Shown here: positions 31,701 to 43,828 of the stretch, piece by piece | Position numbering within the stretch: position 1 is the stretch's first letter | Layout: the number at the start of each line of letters is the position of its first letter | DNA from: Tomocerus qinae | Taxonomy: Eukaryota > Arthropoda > Collembola > Entomobryomorpha > Tomoceridae | Length of the DNA stretch: 64,000 nucleotides | NCBI GenBank assembly: GCA_020055645.1 | Contig: CM034546.1 | Span: 53,940,001 to 54,004,000 of the forward strand | Direction of reading: 5' to 3' | Translations under genes and position numbers: made by a program | The notes under the pieces: generated by a model | The model's database searches: none | Told to the model about the DNA's origin: nothing | Seen by the model: only the letters and a program-made list of their open reading frames with translations

Positions 31701-33558
31701 TCTTTTTGCATGATAGACATTTTTAACCGTTTATTGTTCTTACGTTGCATATGGTAGGCATTTAACTGGAGAGATGATCAAAATATCCAACATAATGAGG
31801 AGCACCGAGTACCATTTCAGAATTGTTTCATTCAATAATATAAAAAAATTAGTGTTTTTTATTAGTCAAAATAACCTAAACAGTTTTCGTACCTATAGGT
31901 ACTACTTTCACATAGCAAAAGTTTCAATTTTTTAGATATTCAATAGCATAACAAAGAAGAGATTAGAGATTTTATTCCAGAAGAGTGAAACAATTTATTT
32001 TTGATGGCGCAAGTAAAATAAATCAAATATGAATGCAATTATTTCATGTCAATTTTTTAAAATAGAGCAGAGTATAGCAGAAACAATAGTCAAGATTAAA
32101 TGGCGTCTACCAAGTAAAAAATTTCAGTTGGTTTCTAATGTTTGGGGAAATTGTCAATAATAGTGCAGAAGGCTCGGAGTTAATTAAAAAAAATTTCGAC
32201 ACCCTGGTAATAGTGCTTTATTGGCAAGAAATCCAATCAGAATGTGTAAAGGAGTGGCTTTGCACGAGGTTGTTGTCAGTATTTTACTAGGTAAATGTTA
32301 TATGGGATCGTGTCTTGCGTACTTTATCTTAACTTATTGAGCATGCAGTGTTCATATCCATAAAATAAATGCATACTTTTGTTACAAGGTGACAGTCGCA
32401 TTCAAATCTATTTATATTTTTTGCTCAAAGATGGGATCTGTTTCAATTTCTCCTTACTGATGCCTTGAGAGTAATTACAAAGTGATGACAAATTATATGC
32501 ATACATATTTTTAATCTCTTTTTCTATTTTTTATTTCTATTGGGCATGAAGCCTTGAACCCTTAAGCTAGCATTATTGTCCACCAATAAATGTTGTAAGA
32601 TTTTCAGTCAATAATACTTTTATTCCCATTTCTACTCAATTTTAGAATACTCAAATGTCGGCTTTATATGTTAGTAAATGATACAATGTACCTAAAAATT
32701 ATGTTTACCATTTCATTCGGTTTCAAAAGTTGTTTTAGTTTGTTTAATTTTGAATTTTTAGGCTGGAGAGAAGAAATTACCCATTACTGTAGAATAATAT
32801 CATGTAGTAGAACCTGGCATCTACAGTGTTCTAGAAAAATATTGAAATATTCATAAATATCTGTTTTGAAACGTAGTGGCTTGTCATGCATATAATGACC
32901 TTCTCATGGGTACATACAAACATGCAGAATTATTCAAAGCGCATGCGTCAGTTTACGACTATATTATAGCCATGGTAACAACGTTTATAGGTTTCCTTTG
33001 TTCTGCTCGGAGATGAGTGGAGTTAGTTTCCCGTATTTGAAATATTCAAATTCCCAGTTTTATTTGATATCATTATCCTGGACCTAAAAGAAGCCATTTC
33101 GTTCTCAATCCGAATTTGCCTCTCGAGTTGCTAAGTTATTTCCAAGATTGGCGGTAAAGCTGTAAAGCAATTCCATTTGACTTTAATCGGACGTCCGAGA
33201 TTGAGATTATAAAATCCAATTGGTGTCAGGTGTATTTCAGGTATCTATAAAATTTAGAGTAATTAAAGCTTCCCCATTCCGCGTATTTACTTTTTACCCG
33301 AATAAACTAATTAAAATTCAATACAAAATATTACTGATTTTCAGAATCCTGAATCCGGTATAGATCGTTCGAACTAAAACCTTGGATCTGGACTACATTA
33401 TTATCGATATATTTTTATCCAATCTGCTTTTGGATATTTTATGTAAGTTAATCGTACAAATTATTGATTTGGTTTGAAACTCATTTCCGAAATCTTATGA
33501 AAACCGATTCCGAGAGTCAATTATTCATTTTTATTATTGTATTAATTTAGTTTGTGAC
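28723..33558. other. long intergenic stretch, almost featureless
   Basis: AT-rich DNA with scattered short ORFs. A short inverted pair, TTTTCC(A/T)CCTC at about 28870 and 28950, marks a weak palindrome at about 28840-28980. An ATG frame of 107 codons at 30081-30404 is Lys/Tyr-rich, without domain, signal or homology that I recognise. No gene is called. Confidence 0.4.
29629..29675. mobile_element. 3' fragment of hAT MITE family H
   Basis: GGGGGTGCTTAAGCAC followed by ACCCC, TTAATTACG and TTCTTG matches the right end of 4715-4878 and 17033-17194. The left part is missing. Confidence 0.6.
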
Positions 33559-34059
33559 ATGGCGAGAACCAATCAGTACCAATCTTTGCGCTTTTCTACA
33601 CATTTGATTAATCAGACTACTACTGGAAATGCATTTACTGAAATGACCAACAGTCTGCACGCACTTGGAATTCATCTGGATTCTAATCAAATTAATCAAA
33701 GCTGGATGATGCCTGAACAACCTTCGATGAATCTTCAACAGCCGCCCGTGATTTCTGAAAACCATTCGACTAAATTTAATGATCTTCAACAACATTCTGT
33801 GACCTTTCAACATTCGGCGGTGGATTGTCAACATTCGGCAGTGGATTGTCAACATCCACCATTGGACCCACAAATGTCAACACTGGATGCTCAACAAATT
33901 CCGTCTACTCTGGAAAATTCTCCACCGACTAATCAAAATTCAACCATTCCAGTTCCACCTCCCGTCGTCCTTCCTTTTCAATATTGGAGATGCCCTGACA
34001 CTGGAAAATGGATTCCAATTTATCAAAAAACCGATTGCCCCGAATTCTTCTGCCTCTGA
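33559..34059 (+). CDS. hypothetical Gln/Pro-rich protein, 166 aa
   Basis: ATG at 33559 (GTGACATGG context) to TGA at 34059. There is no signal peptide or membrane segment. The middle is a Gln/His/Pro-rich low-complexity tract with an imperfect tandem repeat (QHSAVDCQ twice, then QHPPLD). The Pro-rich end leads into FQYWRCPDTGKWIPIYQ, which looks like a small folded motif but which I cannot assign. A poly(A) hexamer AATAAA lies about 230 nt downstream (34290). The region immediately 3' is segment P copy 3. The composition fits a nuclear regulatory or disordered protein, but no function is claimed. It could also be the last exon of a longer gene (an acceptor-like TTAATTTAG is 9 nt upstream of the ATG). 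Confidence 0.4.
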   Translation: MARTNQYQSLRFSTHLINQTTTGNAFTEMTNSLHALGIHLDSNQINQSWMMPEQPSMNLQQPPVISENHSTKFNDLQQHSVTFQHSAVDCQHSAVDCQHPPLDPQMSTLDAQQIPSTLENSPPTNQNSTIPVPPPVVLPFQYWRCPDTGKWIPIYQKTDCPEFFCL

Positions 34060-34069
34060 GGATTCATTC

Positions 34070-35045
34070 ACAAACGACTCGGATTCCTGCATACAACTTG
34101 GATTAATGCTTACCTTATGATTACGTTTTCTTTACATTATTGCTGATTCCAATGATTTTCATTTTCTTTACTATAAATTGTAGCTCTTTATTTTCATTAT
34201 TTATGTCATTTGGTGAAGGTTTATTATATTAGCTGATGTATACTGATGAATTGTGACCAAATATGTAATTAAATACGGGTTGATGAAGTAATAAAGGCTG
34301 ATTATAACCATATTTATTGATTTAGTAAACATTTATAACAAAATAGTTTTCAATTCATACTTTACATTGGTTAAGTCATAATATGGGTAGTAGGATTTTC
34401 TTAGGAACTATAAAATGTTTTCATATACACATTGCCGGTCATTATTAATTACAGTTTGGTGCTATTGATACAAATTGAGAAGCAATAGTACTAAAATCAA
34501 TATATAAACGTCGACACTTTTTATTGGCTACAGTTAAAACAAATAAATTTAACTGTTTTATTCACAATTTTCAATTATTATATGTTTAATGTATACAATT
34601 CAACAAAATTTACCATCAACTACTATTTGTAATCACTGCTTCAAATAATTAAAATATTTGTTTAGGTTTCAGCTACCGAAAAGTTCCATATGAGCACGAA
34701 CGAATACTCTTTGACTCGGAGTGGTTGTAACAAGTTTTTGTATCGTCACAACCATTGCAACTACCATCGAGTTATACTTCAGAGGAGTCGTGGGACTTAA
34801 AAGAATTAAATAATATAATTGATTACTAATTACCAGAGCCACTCTATTGAATTAAACACATGTTTTTCTGCTTGTGAAATCACTGGGAACAATGTATATA
34901 TTATGTCAATGGAAGTTGTACCCACAAAAACTTAATTACTAACATTTTAACTTAACTTTATACAATAATAGATAATTTTATAGATAATTTTAACACACAT
35001 TCTTAACATAATTTTTTACCAAATAAGTCCATTTTTAAACATATC
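34070..35045. repeat. segment P, copy 3 (most complete)
   Basis: Uninterrupted copy of the segment found at 17660 and 21620. It starts near CATACAACTTGGATTAATG right after the stop of the Gln/Pro-rich ORF and ends near ACCAAATAAGTCC at about 35032. It contains AATAAA at 34290, CTTTGACTCGGAGT at about 34710 and TTACCAGAGCCACTC at about 34840. Confidence 0.75.
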
Positions 35046-36095
35046 GTTGATATTTGTAAGTAAATTAAATTAAATTTTATTAGGGCACTGTAAGGAAACC
35101 CCCTATGAATTATAAATACGGCATTTATCATTTATCAGTTTATCACAGTCACAGACACAAAACCAAACTTCACTGGGCAGTGGGCATACACGATATATTG
35201 ACAATTTCTCATTGAAAATCTCATTGAAAAGGTATATCTAATTACCATTTGTAAACACTTTTCTACCTTGTGAAGTACGTAACAAATATCATATAACATG
35301 GTTACTAGAAAAGTTTTCACAAGAAATTAAAAATGTTACATAACTCATTTTGAATTTTAATGGAATAACACTTTTAATTCTAAAACTATTTAATCATTAA
35401 GGTATTTTATCTGTAGGTATCTGATCTGGAAGAATGTCCAGGAATGTGAGTGATACGCGGCTCATTTCTCATACTTTATTTGCTCTCAAATAAAACGAAT
35501 ACTGCATCTAAGGCGCGTTTCATATCCATTTTTTCATAATATAAGGGTTACAACAGGTTATTTATTTTCCATATGCAATTAATGAACAACTGTTTTATTA
35601 TAAATTTGATGAATGATTCTTTCCGGCGCTATTGACAAATTGAGATATTATTTATATTAATAACAATTGTTAATGATATGGCCATTCCGGAGAATTTCAT
35701 TTATTGCCGCATTTTATGGCATTGATGAAGCTTAGTTAAAGCAATAATTATTGATATAAAATTATTATTTTACAAAACAACACTTCCATACCATTGAAAT
35801 TGTTGATGAATTAGATAAAGGAAATTTAAGAATTCGTGATTTTAGTTACCGTAAAAATTGTCAGACTGCTGACGGACTCTCCTGATGTGAATAGTTAGGA
35901 TTTTTCACATATCCTAATGTTTCGGTAGAAAATGAATTCCATTTAATGCCAAAGTTCATCCTTCCATAATATAATGGATATCTTTTTAAAAGGATGTATT
36001 TTAAGTAAGAAAAGGTAGTTAAAATGAAAATTATCGTGATAACATGTTGAATCATGTGCTACAAACTAGAACAACCTGCTTCCCCAACTTTCTAG
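35046..36095. other. left edge of the degenerate array
   Basis: No ORF is supported. From about 35820 the sequence matches 41820-42110 (TTAGATAAAG, TTTAGTTACCGTAAAAATT, GAATAGTTAGGA, TTCATCCTTCCAT), marking the first visible unit of the 36-63 kb repeat family. Confidence 0.5.
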
Positions 36096-36392
36096 GAAGG
36101 ATGTCTTGGTTTTATTCCAATATCCATCAATAAGGAAATTTTATTTGCCTGTAACATATTTTCTATTGAAAATCGGGACTGTCAATGCAGTGCGACTTGC
36201 ATCGTTGCCGTTTCATATGCATTTTTGCAACCTCCTGTTACATGGACCCGAAATCTAGTGAAAGAAATTTCAATCTACAGCCGGTATAATTTTCAGGGAT
36301 TTCTTCCTGTCTTAAAAGCTAGAGACATCATTAGGCTCCCAAATGAATTGTTATTTGTGGTTTTTTTAGACTGTTTATTGACAATCAGATAA
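36096..36392 (+). pseudogene. family Q exon, most intact copy (98 codons)
   Basis: Preceded by an acceptor-like CCAACTTTCTAG, this frame is open from 36096 to TAA at 36390. It reads EGCLGFIPISINKEIL, FSIENRDCQCSATCIVAVSY, AFLQPPVTWTRNLV, GFLPVLKARDIIRLPNELLF, VVFLDCLLTIR-stop. There is no in-frame ATG, so it is an exon or fragment. The QCSATC-helix-W-L core followed by a DLP-like segment recalls small cysteine-protease-like domains carried by some arthropod mobile elements (QC..N at the nucleophile), but that is resemblance only and the usual Asn is Thr-Cys here. Relative to the copy at 42111 it has a 15-nt in-frame deletion, which kept the frame. AATAAA follows at about 36405. No function is claimed. 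Confidence 0.45.
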
Positions 36393-36489
36393 TGAAGGCA
36401 ACAGAAAATAAATAATACTCAACTTATCTTCCTTTGTTTTATCTATACCCTACCTAAGTATATAGATTCCCACCCAATTAGATTTTTTA

Positions 36490-37394
36490 GGAATATATTT
36501 TACGGGTCAATGAAATAATTTAAATAGTCAATGAATAATGATTTAATCGGTAAATGCTGAAGATTTAAATGGAGATAATTTGAAAAAGTCAATACAAACG
36601 CTGAATGGGTAAATGGCAGTTGGTTTTACATAGAAACCTTAGAGCATACCCAAAAAACAGTAAGAGACGGCCGTCTGAGAGTTTGAGATAGCAAAATTAT
36701 GTCAATTTGTTGAACGATAAGACCAAGGTTGAGGTTAGGTGTTAAAGTGAAGGGAAGTAAAAGACACAATTCTCCACTATTTTCCACTCCCTGGGCCAGT
36801 AACCACACTATCTTCCAATGGCTTCACAATTAATTTATAGTTCCAATTCGAAAACAGTCCCCCGAAGAAAATTTCACTGTGATCACGGCAATATTATGTC
36901 ACGTCACTTGTGTTAACTATATTGTCGTTATTTGTTCGCTTATGATATTCCAAAAAATATCGCTGTTCCAACTACAGGGCAGTTGAGAAATATTGCCGTG
37001 ATCACAGTGAAATTTTCTTCGGGGGACTGTTTTCGAATTGGAACTATAAATTAATTGTGAAGCCATTGGAAGATAGTGTGGTTACTGGCCCAGGGAGTGG
37101 AAAATAGTGGAGAATTGTGTCTTTTACTTCCCTTCACTTTAACACCTAACCTCAACCTTGGTCTTATCGTTCAACAAATTGACATAATTTTGCTATCTCA
37201 AACTCTCAGACGGCCGTCTCTTACTGTTTTTTGGGTATGCTCTAAGGTTTCTATGTAAAACCAACTGCCATTTACCCATTCAGCGTTTGTATTGACTTTT
37301 TCAAATTATCTCCATTTAAATCTTCAGCATTTACCAATTAAATCATTATTCATTGACTATTTAAATTATTTCATTGACCCATTAAATAGCATCC
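36490..37394. mobile_element. Mutator-like foldback element with 9-bp target duplication
   Basis: A 905-bp palindrome with arms of about 390 bp (36504-36894 and 36988-37380) that are nearly perfect (one mismatch seen near the end). The outermost about 14 bp are more diverged (GGAATATATTTTAC against GGATGCTATTTAAT inverted). Flanking direct repeats GATTTTTTA at 36481-36489 and 37395-37403 give a 9-bp target duplication, typical of Mutator-like elements. It splits a family Q module (CCAGTTAG... ...TATAGAACGGAAATA); the uninterrupted module at 43460 provides an empty-site comparison. Identical 60-codon frames on opposite strands (36626-36808, 37076-37258) are the two arms. Confidence 0.85.
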
Positions 37395-38187
37395 GATTTT
37401 TTATAGAACGGAAATAATAATTTTCCCAGAAAAATTAAAATCAATACCTATTACTGTTTCTACCTCAGCAATAAAACATTAAAATTAACAAAATTTCGTC
37501 CCTTTTAAATCCTTTATTGAACGGATAATTAAACTACCATACCGGGAGTGAGTTTAACGGGGAGCTAATAATGTAATAGGGAAGTAGTAGGTTGGTAGCC
37601 ATATTTTTGTGCTTCTTAAATTATATTCATTTCATTACACAAATGTAATAGGTAAGTGTGACGTATTCACTATGTACATGAAAGCCGTTGAAATAAAATT
37701 GTGAATACAATTGAATCAATTATTCATAAAAATAATATAAAACAAAATTGGAGTAAAAAATCAGTTAATGAACAAATCCGGAAATAAGTACCAAGCTTAT
37801 TCTCTTCTATTTTAATCATACCTTATTCTATCGAAGATATATTTTCTATTGGATGGAAAAGTGGTAGAAAATATAATTTTATTATTATAATAATAAAAGT
37901 CATTTTCAGAATGGATTAATCGTTAATTAAGTTAAATTCTTAGTCCACCATGACAACATTGCATTTTTACCTTGCAAAGACCGATGTGGTACTTCTCCTT
38001 TTAGAGAAGTCACAACTCGGGGATATTTATTGTATTCATAATATTACTAGTGCCTATCTATGACGACGGGAAAAACTAAAAGTGTATTAATTTGGTTTCT
38101 ACTTCCAAACTGTTCTTAACAGGCATACAGAAAATGTAATTTTACGGTAACTTCATTTACGGGCAGGCAAAAAAAATATTTTGTTAC

Positions 38188-38219
38188 ATGGCAGCCAGCG
38201 CGAAGCGTTGGCCGCCATG
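38188..38219. other. GC-rich hairpin in AT-rich array
   Basis: ATGGCAGCCAGCG, loop CGAAG, CGTTGGCCGCCAT can pair over about 13 bp with two imperfections, followed by a GCGGGCGGGTCGAC stretch. It is absent from other copies of the surrounding module and is much richer in GC than its context. Origin unknown. Confidence 0.4.
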
Positions 38220-38899
38220 CGGGCGGGTCGACTACAAATTGTAAATAGGATTTTTAAACCCGTAAACCAAGTTAAGTCCCAAATCCATCATAACTATATT
38301 GAATCTTAACCTTACAAAGAATTGCGTTGTATTAAATTGTAACTCAAGGAAACTCCAAGAAAAGGAAAGTGGATAAATTGAAAAGCTTTGAAAACAGCTG
38401 CATGGAATATATAAACAAATTTGTTATTTGTAGTTTTCGGTAATTGCTTATTGACAATCGAAGAGAACGAATCAGGAAATAAAGAATACCATAAGTTTAT
38501 TTTCCTTAGCTTTATCTATACCCTATATAAATCTTCACCCAGTTAGTATTTCTATGCAACGGAAATACCAATTCTCCTAGATAAATTCGTAACATAAGAT
38601 AGATAGATCTTAGATAGCTTCGTAAAATATCGTGCCTTTGAACTCCCTTATCAACTACAACCTGATCAGTAGCAATAAAACACACACGACACTCTATAAT
38701 GTCATAATAACGTCCAACAATGATTCTTTGTGTTTTATTAAACTGTTAATACCAAATGTTCTCTATTTCTATACGTAAATATAAAATCTATCTATGCACA
38801 TTGCTAGAACATAATGTATACAGAATTATTGCATTACAATATTTTTGGCTAATTTAATAATGAAAGAAACTTTGTGGAAATAACTTGAAAATCACAAAA

Positions 38900-41820
38900 C
38901 AAGAATGGCAAAGCTGCAAAAATACAGGAAAACTGCATGAAGTGTACAAACGATTTGTTATTTGTAATTATGTTCGATTCTGTCTTTTGACAATCAGATA
39001 ATGAAGTATGAACGAATCAGGAGATAAAGAACACCACCAAGCTTATTTTCCTTTAATTTAACTAAATTATGTCTTATTTTATCAAAGATATATTTTCTAT
39101 TGGATAGAAAAGTACCATAAAGATGTAGATGAAAAGTTGCAATGAATAATTGAAACGTACTTGTTCTTCCCTAAGACTATTGGGTCAAATCCAAAGTAAT
39201 TATTCACTATAAGACTTGGCCACAAAGTAGGAGACAAAAAAGTACACATCGACACGAGCTAAATTGCTCATGCATAATTGAGTTAGTTATAAAGAGCGTC
39301 GCTTTGGACAAAAGTACCATGAAACGATCAAATGAATACTACATATGGCTAGAAGTAGAGGCAAAAGCTGAATCCAAAATCGATAGTTTTGTGAAGAGTG
39401 AAATAAAGTCCAGAGGCAAATAACAAATTCCTATTAGGAAAATATTCACTACAGACAGGGTAATTATGACCTATGACCACCAAACAAATAGCAGCCTTGA
39501 TAGTAACCTCTATTGTAATCAACAAGTCATGTTATGAAAGATCACAATAGGTAATTTTTTGATTATATGTTTTTCATGCAGAGAACATCAATTATACATC
39601 CGTCGATATACGTCGCAGGCAAAACGAGTCACAAAACGCCGAAATTTTGACTTTAAAAATATTTCACAAAATATTACAAATTTTCCTATGAAAGTCGTTA
39701 GTTAACCTCCTTAATACCTTTAAGACAGGTGTGTTATTTTAAAGACCTTACAACAACAGGAATACCCATCAGCTTATTTTATCTATACTCAATAGTAGTC
39801 ACACCATGCACAGACTAAAAATTATAGCCATACATAAGACTTCTAAACCCGTACAGACAAGTTAAGTCCCAACTCTATCATAAACTATATTGTTGCATCT
39901 TTGTCTTTACCTAGCAAAGATTTTTGTGGTATTCCTACATTTAGAGAAGTTACAACTTGGGAATAGTTAAACTCTCACAACGTGCAATATAGAATAAAAT
40001 AAAAAATACAGATATTTAAAGAGTTTTTCCTTAACGATAAGATTGAAAACAAATACCAAATACTCTAACTTGAGAAGATCATATTCAAAGGAATTTCTTG
40101 CTAAAAGACTTAGCCACAAAGCAGTTGAAACAAAAAATGGGGAATTTATACGATCTAAATATCTCACGTATAATTGTGTTCAAAAATGAGTTGATGGTCT
40201 GAACAGAAAAGTTTGTCTGAAATGCCGACGTTGGAAATACAAAGTCAGCAATAAAACCATGATTGTGTTTTATTAAACTGTTAATTTAAAAAATTCTCTA
40301 TTCCTGATGAATATATAACCCAGGCAGGATACATTTCCACTGTTAGGACATATTGCACATAATTATTGTATTGCAATATTATTAGCAAACTTAGTAATGA
40401 ACGGAACTTTGTAGGTTTTAAAGCTTACCATACCATGGAATTAGCAACCTATATATAAGCGGACGAATAGAAGTAACGAAAAAATTGGTCTTGTAAATTC
40501 TATTTATATTTTATTAGGCAGGCCGACCATTTGAGACTGCTTCACTATTATGATTTTTGTAGCCTCTATAAAATGTCTCAAACTACTAAAATTAAATAAT
40601 TACTAATTTTAAATGTAGAACAGGACAAATTTTATTATGGCGTAAACTACTGAATGTCATCGCGTGCCAGAAAACGAAGATCTTAGCTAGGAAAAGACAC
40701 TGTAAGGAAAAACTGTTTGTTAAAATCGGCAGGAGCCATGGAGATATTCCTTAAAAGTTGTAAAACTGTACTATAATCAATAATGAATTGTTGATTATGT
40801 TAACTTCTCATGGTACTAGCTTTTGAGACTAAGCCAAGATTTAAGTTTTACAGAGTATAGGATTCTCAATTAATTCCAATTATTTGGATACCTATGAAAG
40901 GTATAATAATGTAACCTTTACCTTTACGACCAGCTTGAAAAAAGGTAAAAGGTGAAGTTCTTTTAGTCACACCACCGACTACAAATTATGTTTACACAAA
41001 TTTCTAATATCAAAAATAGAAACTAAATTACTTCGATTTCCAACAAAATAATTTTGCAACTTTACCTTGTAAAGATTATGCTCTGTGGTAATTCTCCAAT
41101 TGGAGAAATAATTTTGGATATTTAAACTCATAGTTTACCACTATCTCTTAATGACGATACAGTAGAAACTAAGGGTAGTTAATTCGTATTCGTTCCAAGG
41201 TATTTCTTGGAAACGATCGTGATAAATCTCCAATAGGAAGGTAAACGTCTTCTCATTACTACTACGGCATATACCTTAAAATTACATACCACAAAATTAC
41301 AATAGTGTATGTAAGTCTCACTTTTCTCGATACATCATTCAAAATGTCAATCTTACATTGAAATACAGATTGTATTTAGGACTTAGGACATAGCATGGTG
41401 AACATGATGACTATTATGCATTATAGTCTCCAATTATGCAATGTCATGGTCAAATGTGCTATTATATCAATATCTACTTATTTGTATCGTTAATTTTGTA
41501 AAGTGAGTAGACACTAAATCAAAATGGTGCAATTGTTGTACTTGTAACAATGGAAAAGAAAATGCTGCTTTTTACACTGTGGGATTCCCAATAAAGCTTT
41601 TATAATTAAGTGTGTGATTTTTGCACAAGTACTTAACTTTCGAACCCCATTCGTCGTCATTTGATACACCGCTACCCTATCCCAAAATATAAGTTAGGGT
41701 AAATCTCATGAAAATGAAAGGTATGTAACCATTACGACAAGTTTTTTAAATTGCAGAGTATCCTTTGCAGTCACACCACTGCAGTGGTGTCACTTCTTTA
41801 CCCCTGCAAATGTTGACCAA
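38900..41820. repeat. duplicated block S, copy 1
   Basis: Collinear with 59450-62900 at an offset of about 21 kb. Shared landmarks: GACAAATTCCTATTAGGAAA, TTAGCAAACTTAGTAATGAA, TTAGGCAGGCCGACCATTT, AAAATCGGCAGGAGCCA, GAAACGATCGTGAT and AAGTGTGTGATTTTTGCACA. Confidence 0.75.
41524..41604 (+). pseudogene. THAP-like N-terminal fragment, frameshifted copy
   Basis: Copy of the short frame at 62580. Here the ATG frame stops after seven codons, while an adjacent frame reads CNCCTCNNGKENAAFYTVGF. The C-x2-C and later F-Y-x-V-G-F pattern is weakly THAP-like. One-base indels separate the two copies. Confidence 0.25.
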
Positions 41821-42110
41821 TTAGATAAAGCAGATTTAAGAGTTCGGAAATTTAGTTACCGTAAAAATTACTAACGAACTCTCCTGATGAGAATAGTTAG
41901 GAATTTTTACATTTGGTAGACAAAGAGTTCCATTTAATGGCAACGTTCAGATGTTCATCCTTCCATATTAAAATATTTCTTATACTTTTGAAGAGGATGT
42001 ATTTTAAGTAGGAAAAGTCAGTTGAAACGGACATTACCGTGATAACCTTTTCGAGCATCTGCCTTGCATCTCTATCAGCATCTGCCAATCCTGCTTCCCC
42101 AATTTTGCAG

Positions 42111-42311
42111 GAAGGATGTCTTGGTTTTATTCCAATATCCAACAATAAAGAAATTTTATGTGCTATTATTTCACAATCCTGTAACATATTTTCTATTGAA
42201 AATCGTGACCGTCAATGTAGTGCGACTTGCATGGTTGCAGTTGCATATGCATTTTTGCAACCTCCTGTAACATGGAACCGCAGTCTAATGGAAGAGATTT
42301 ACATATATAGC
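42111..42311 (+). pseudogene. family Q exon, second copy
   Basis: After acceptor-like CCAATTTTGCAG it reads EGCLGFIPISNNKEIL, CAIISQSCNIFSIENRDRQC, SATCMVAVAYAFLQPPVTWN, RSLMEEIYIYS in an open frame. The downstream part equivalent to GFLPVLKARDII (42359 on) is separated by an AT-rich expansion with stops. It then loses its C-terminus to the foldback insertion at 42401. Confidence 0.45.
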
Positions 42312-42400
42312 TTATTATTATTATAGATATTTTATAATAATAATTTTAATTTTCAAGGATTTCTGCCTGGCTTTAAAGCTAGAGAGATCATTGGACTCCC

Positions 42401-43339
42401 AAAGGACATGGCACAAATCTTATGGACCATGTGTTTCGAGGGAATAAATCCGTTTTAATATGATTTGTGGCCACTAATATGGAGGTAAAAAGTGAAAGAG
42501 GAAACGCTCTGAATGTTGACCGTTCACGAGATATTCCGTGTCAAAGGTCAACATGTCATTCCCTTATGACCCCCATCGAGCAATACATCAATCGAAAGGA
42601 CTTACTCTCCTGAATCCAAAAATACCATACACTTGACCTCTGTGACCTACATGTCAAATAATATATGCAAAAGTGTTGACTCATTTAAATATTTATGTAT
42701 TACTAGTAATGTTACCCGTCCTACGGACGTGGCATTAGGTACGTAGGTAGGTATATAACAATGTAGTTACTGTGAGTAACATGAAGATAAGTTAGTACTT
42801 TTTCCAACCATATATCAGTTATGTTGTTATTTAGAATCACCAGCGTCCACTTTTAATGCAATTGTGTAGCATTACTTACTGCTATGTTACCCTTCTGAGC
42901 CGAGCGGGCATTTTATGTACAGTAACCACATTGTACTAACCTAACCTAACCTAACCTAACCTAACCTAACCACATTGTTATCCACCTACCGACCTACGTA
43001 CCTAATGCCACGTCCGTAGGACGGGTAACATTACTAGGAATACATAAATATTGAAATGAGTCAAAACTTTTGCATATATTATTTGACCTGTAGGTCACAG
43101 AGGTCAAGTGTATGGTATTTTTGGATTCAGGAGAGTAAGTCCTTTCGATTGATGTATTGCTCGATGGGGGTCATAAGGGAATGACATGTTGACCTTTGAC
43201 ACGGAATATCTCGTGAACGGTCAACATTCAGAGCGTTTCCTCTTTCACTTTTTACCTCCATATTAGTGGCCACAAATCATATTAAAACGGATTTATTCCC
43301 TCGAAACACATGGTCCATAAGATTTGTGCCATGTCCTTT
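42401..43339. mobile_element. foldback element with telomeric repeats in its centre
   Basis: Arms of about 340 bp (42401-42745 and 42995-43339) are nearly identical and begin AAAGGACATGGCACAAATCT. The central about 250 bp is unique and includes a run of CTAAC units. It is absent from the matching position in block U copy 2 (near 50470). No target duplication was resolved. Confidence 0.85.
42936..42971. repeat. interstitial telomere-type repeat (CTAAC)n
   Basis: Seven uninterrupted CTAAC units, i.e. TTAGG on the other strand, the ancestral arthropod telomere repeat. They lie in the loop of the foldback element, not at a chromosome end. Confidence 0.85.
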
Positions 43340-43828
43340 GTGGTTTTTTAGAGTGATTATTAACAATCAGATAAATGAACGCAACAGAAAATAAATAATA
43401 CTCAACTTATTTTCCTTTGTTTTATCTATACCCTACCTAAGCATATAGATTCCCACCCAGTTAGAATTTTTATAGAACGAAAATAAAAGTTTTCTCAGAA
43501 AAATGAAAATAAATGCCTGTAATAACTGTTTCTACCTCAGTAATAAATAAAACATTACACTCAACAAAATTTTGTACTTTTAAACTCTTTAATAGAACGG
43601 ATAATCCTGTTACTTGTAGTTTTCGGTTTCTGCTTATTGACAATCAGATAATGAATGAATCAGGAAAAACGAATACAAACAAGATTATTCTCCATTGTTT
43701 GATTTGGATTGGACATGGGAATGATGAGACTAAAATTTACCTAATACAAAATATTATAACTATCTACACTATGGAATATAACTCGAAGTAATATAAATTT
43801 TAAAAAATTCACATTGAGTAAGCCCAAA

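Noticed and set aside
36626-37258. A pair of identical 60-codon genes on opposite strands
   Set aside because: They are the two arms of one palindrome, and no domain or start context supports them.
42936-42971. Chromosome end
   Set aside because: Only seven telomere-type units, flanked by ordinary sequence on both sides within a foldback loop.
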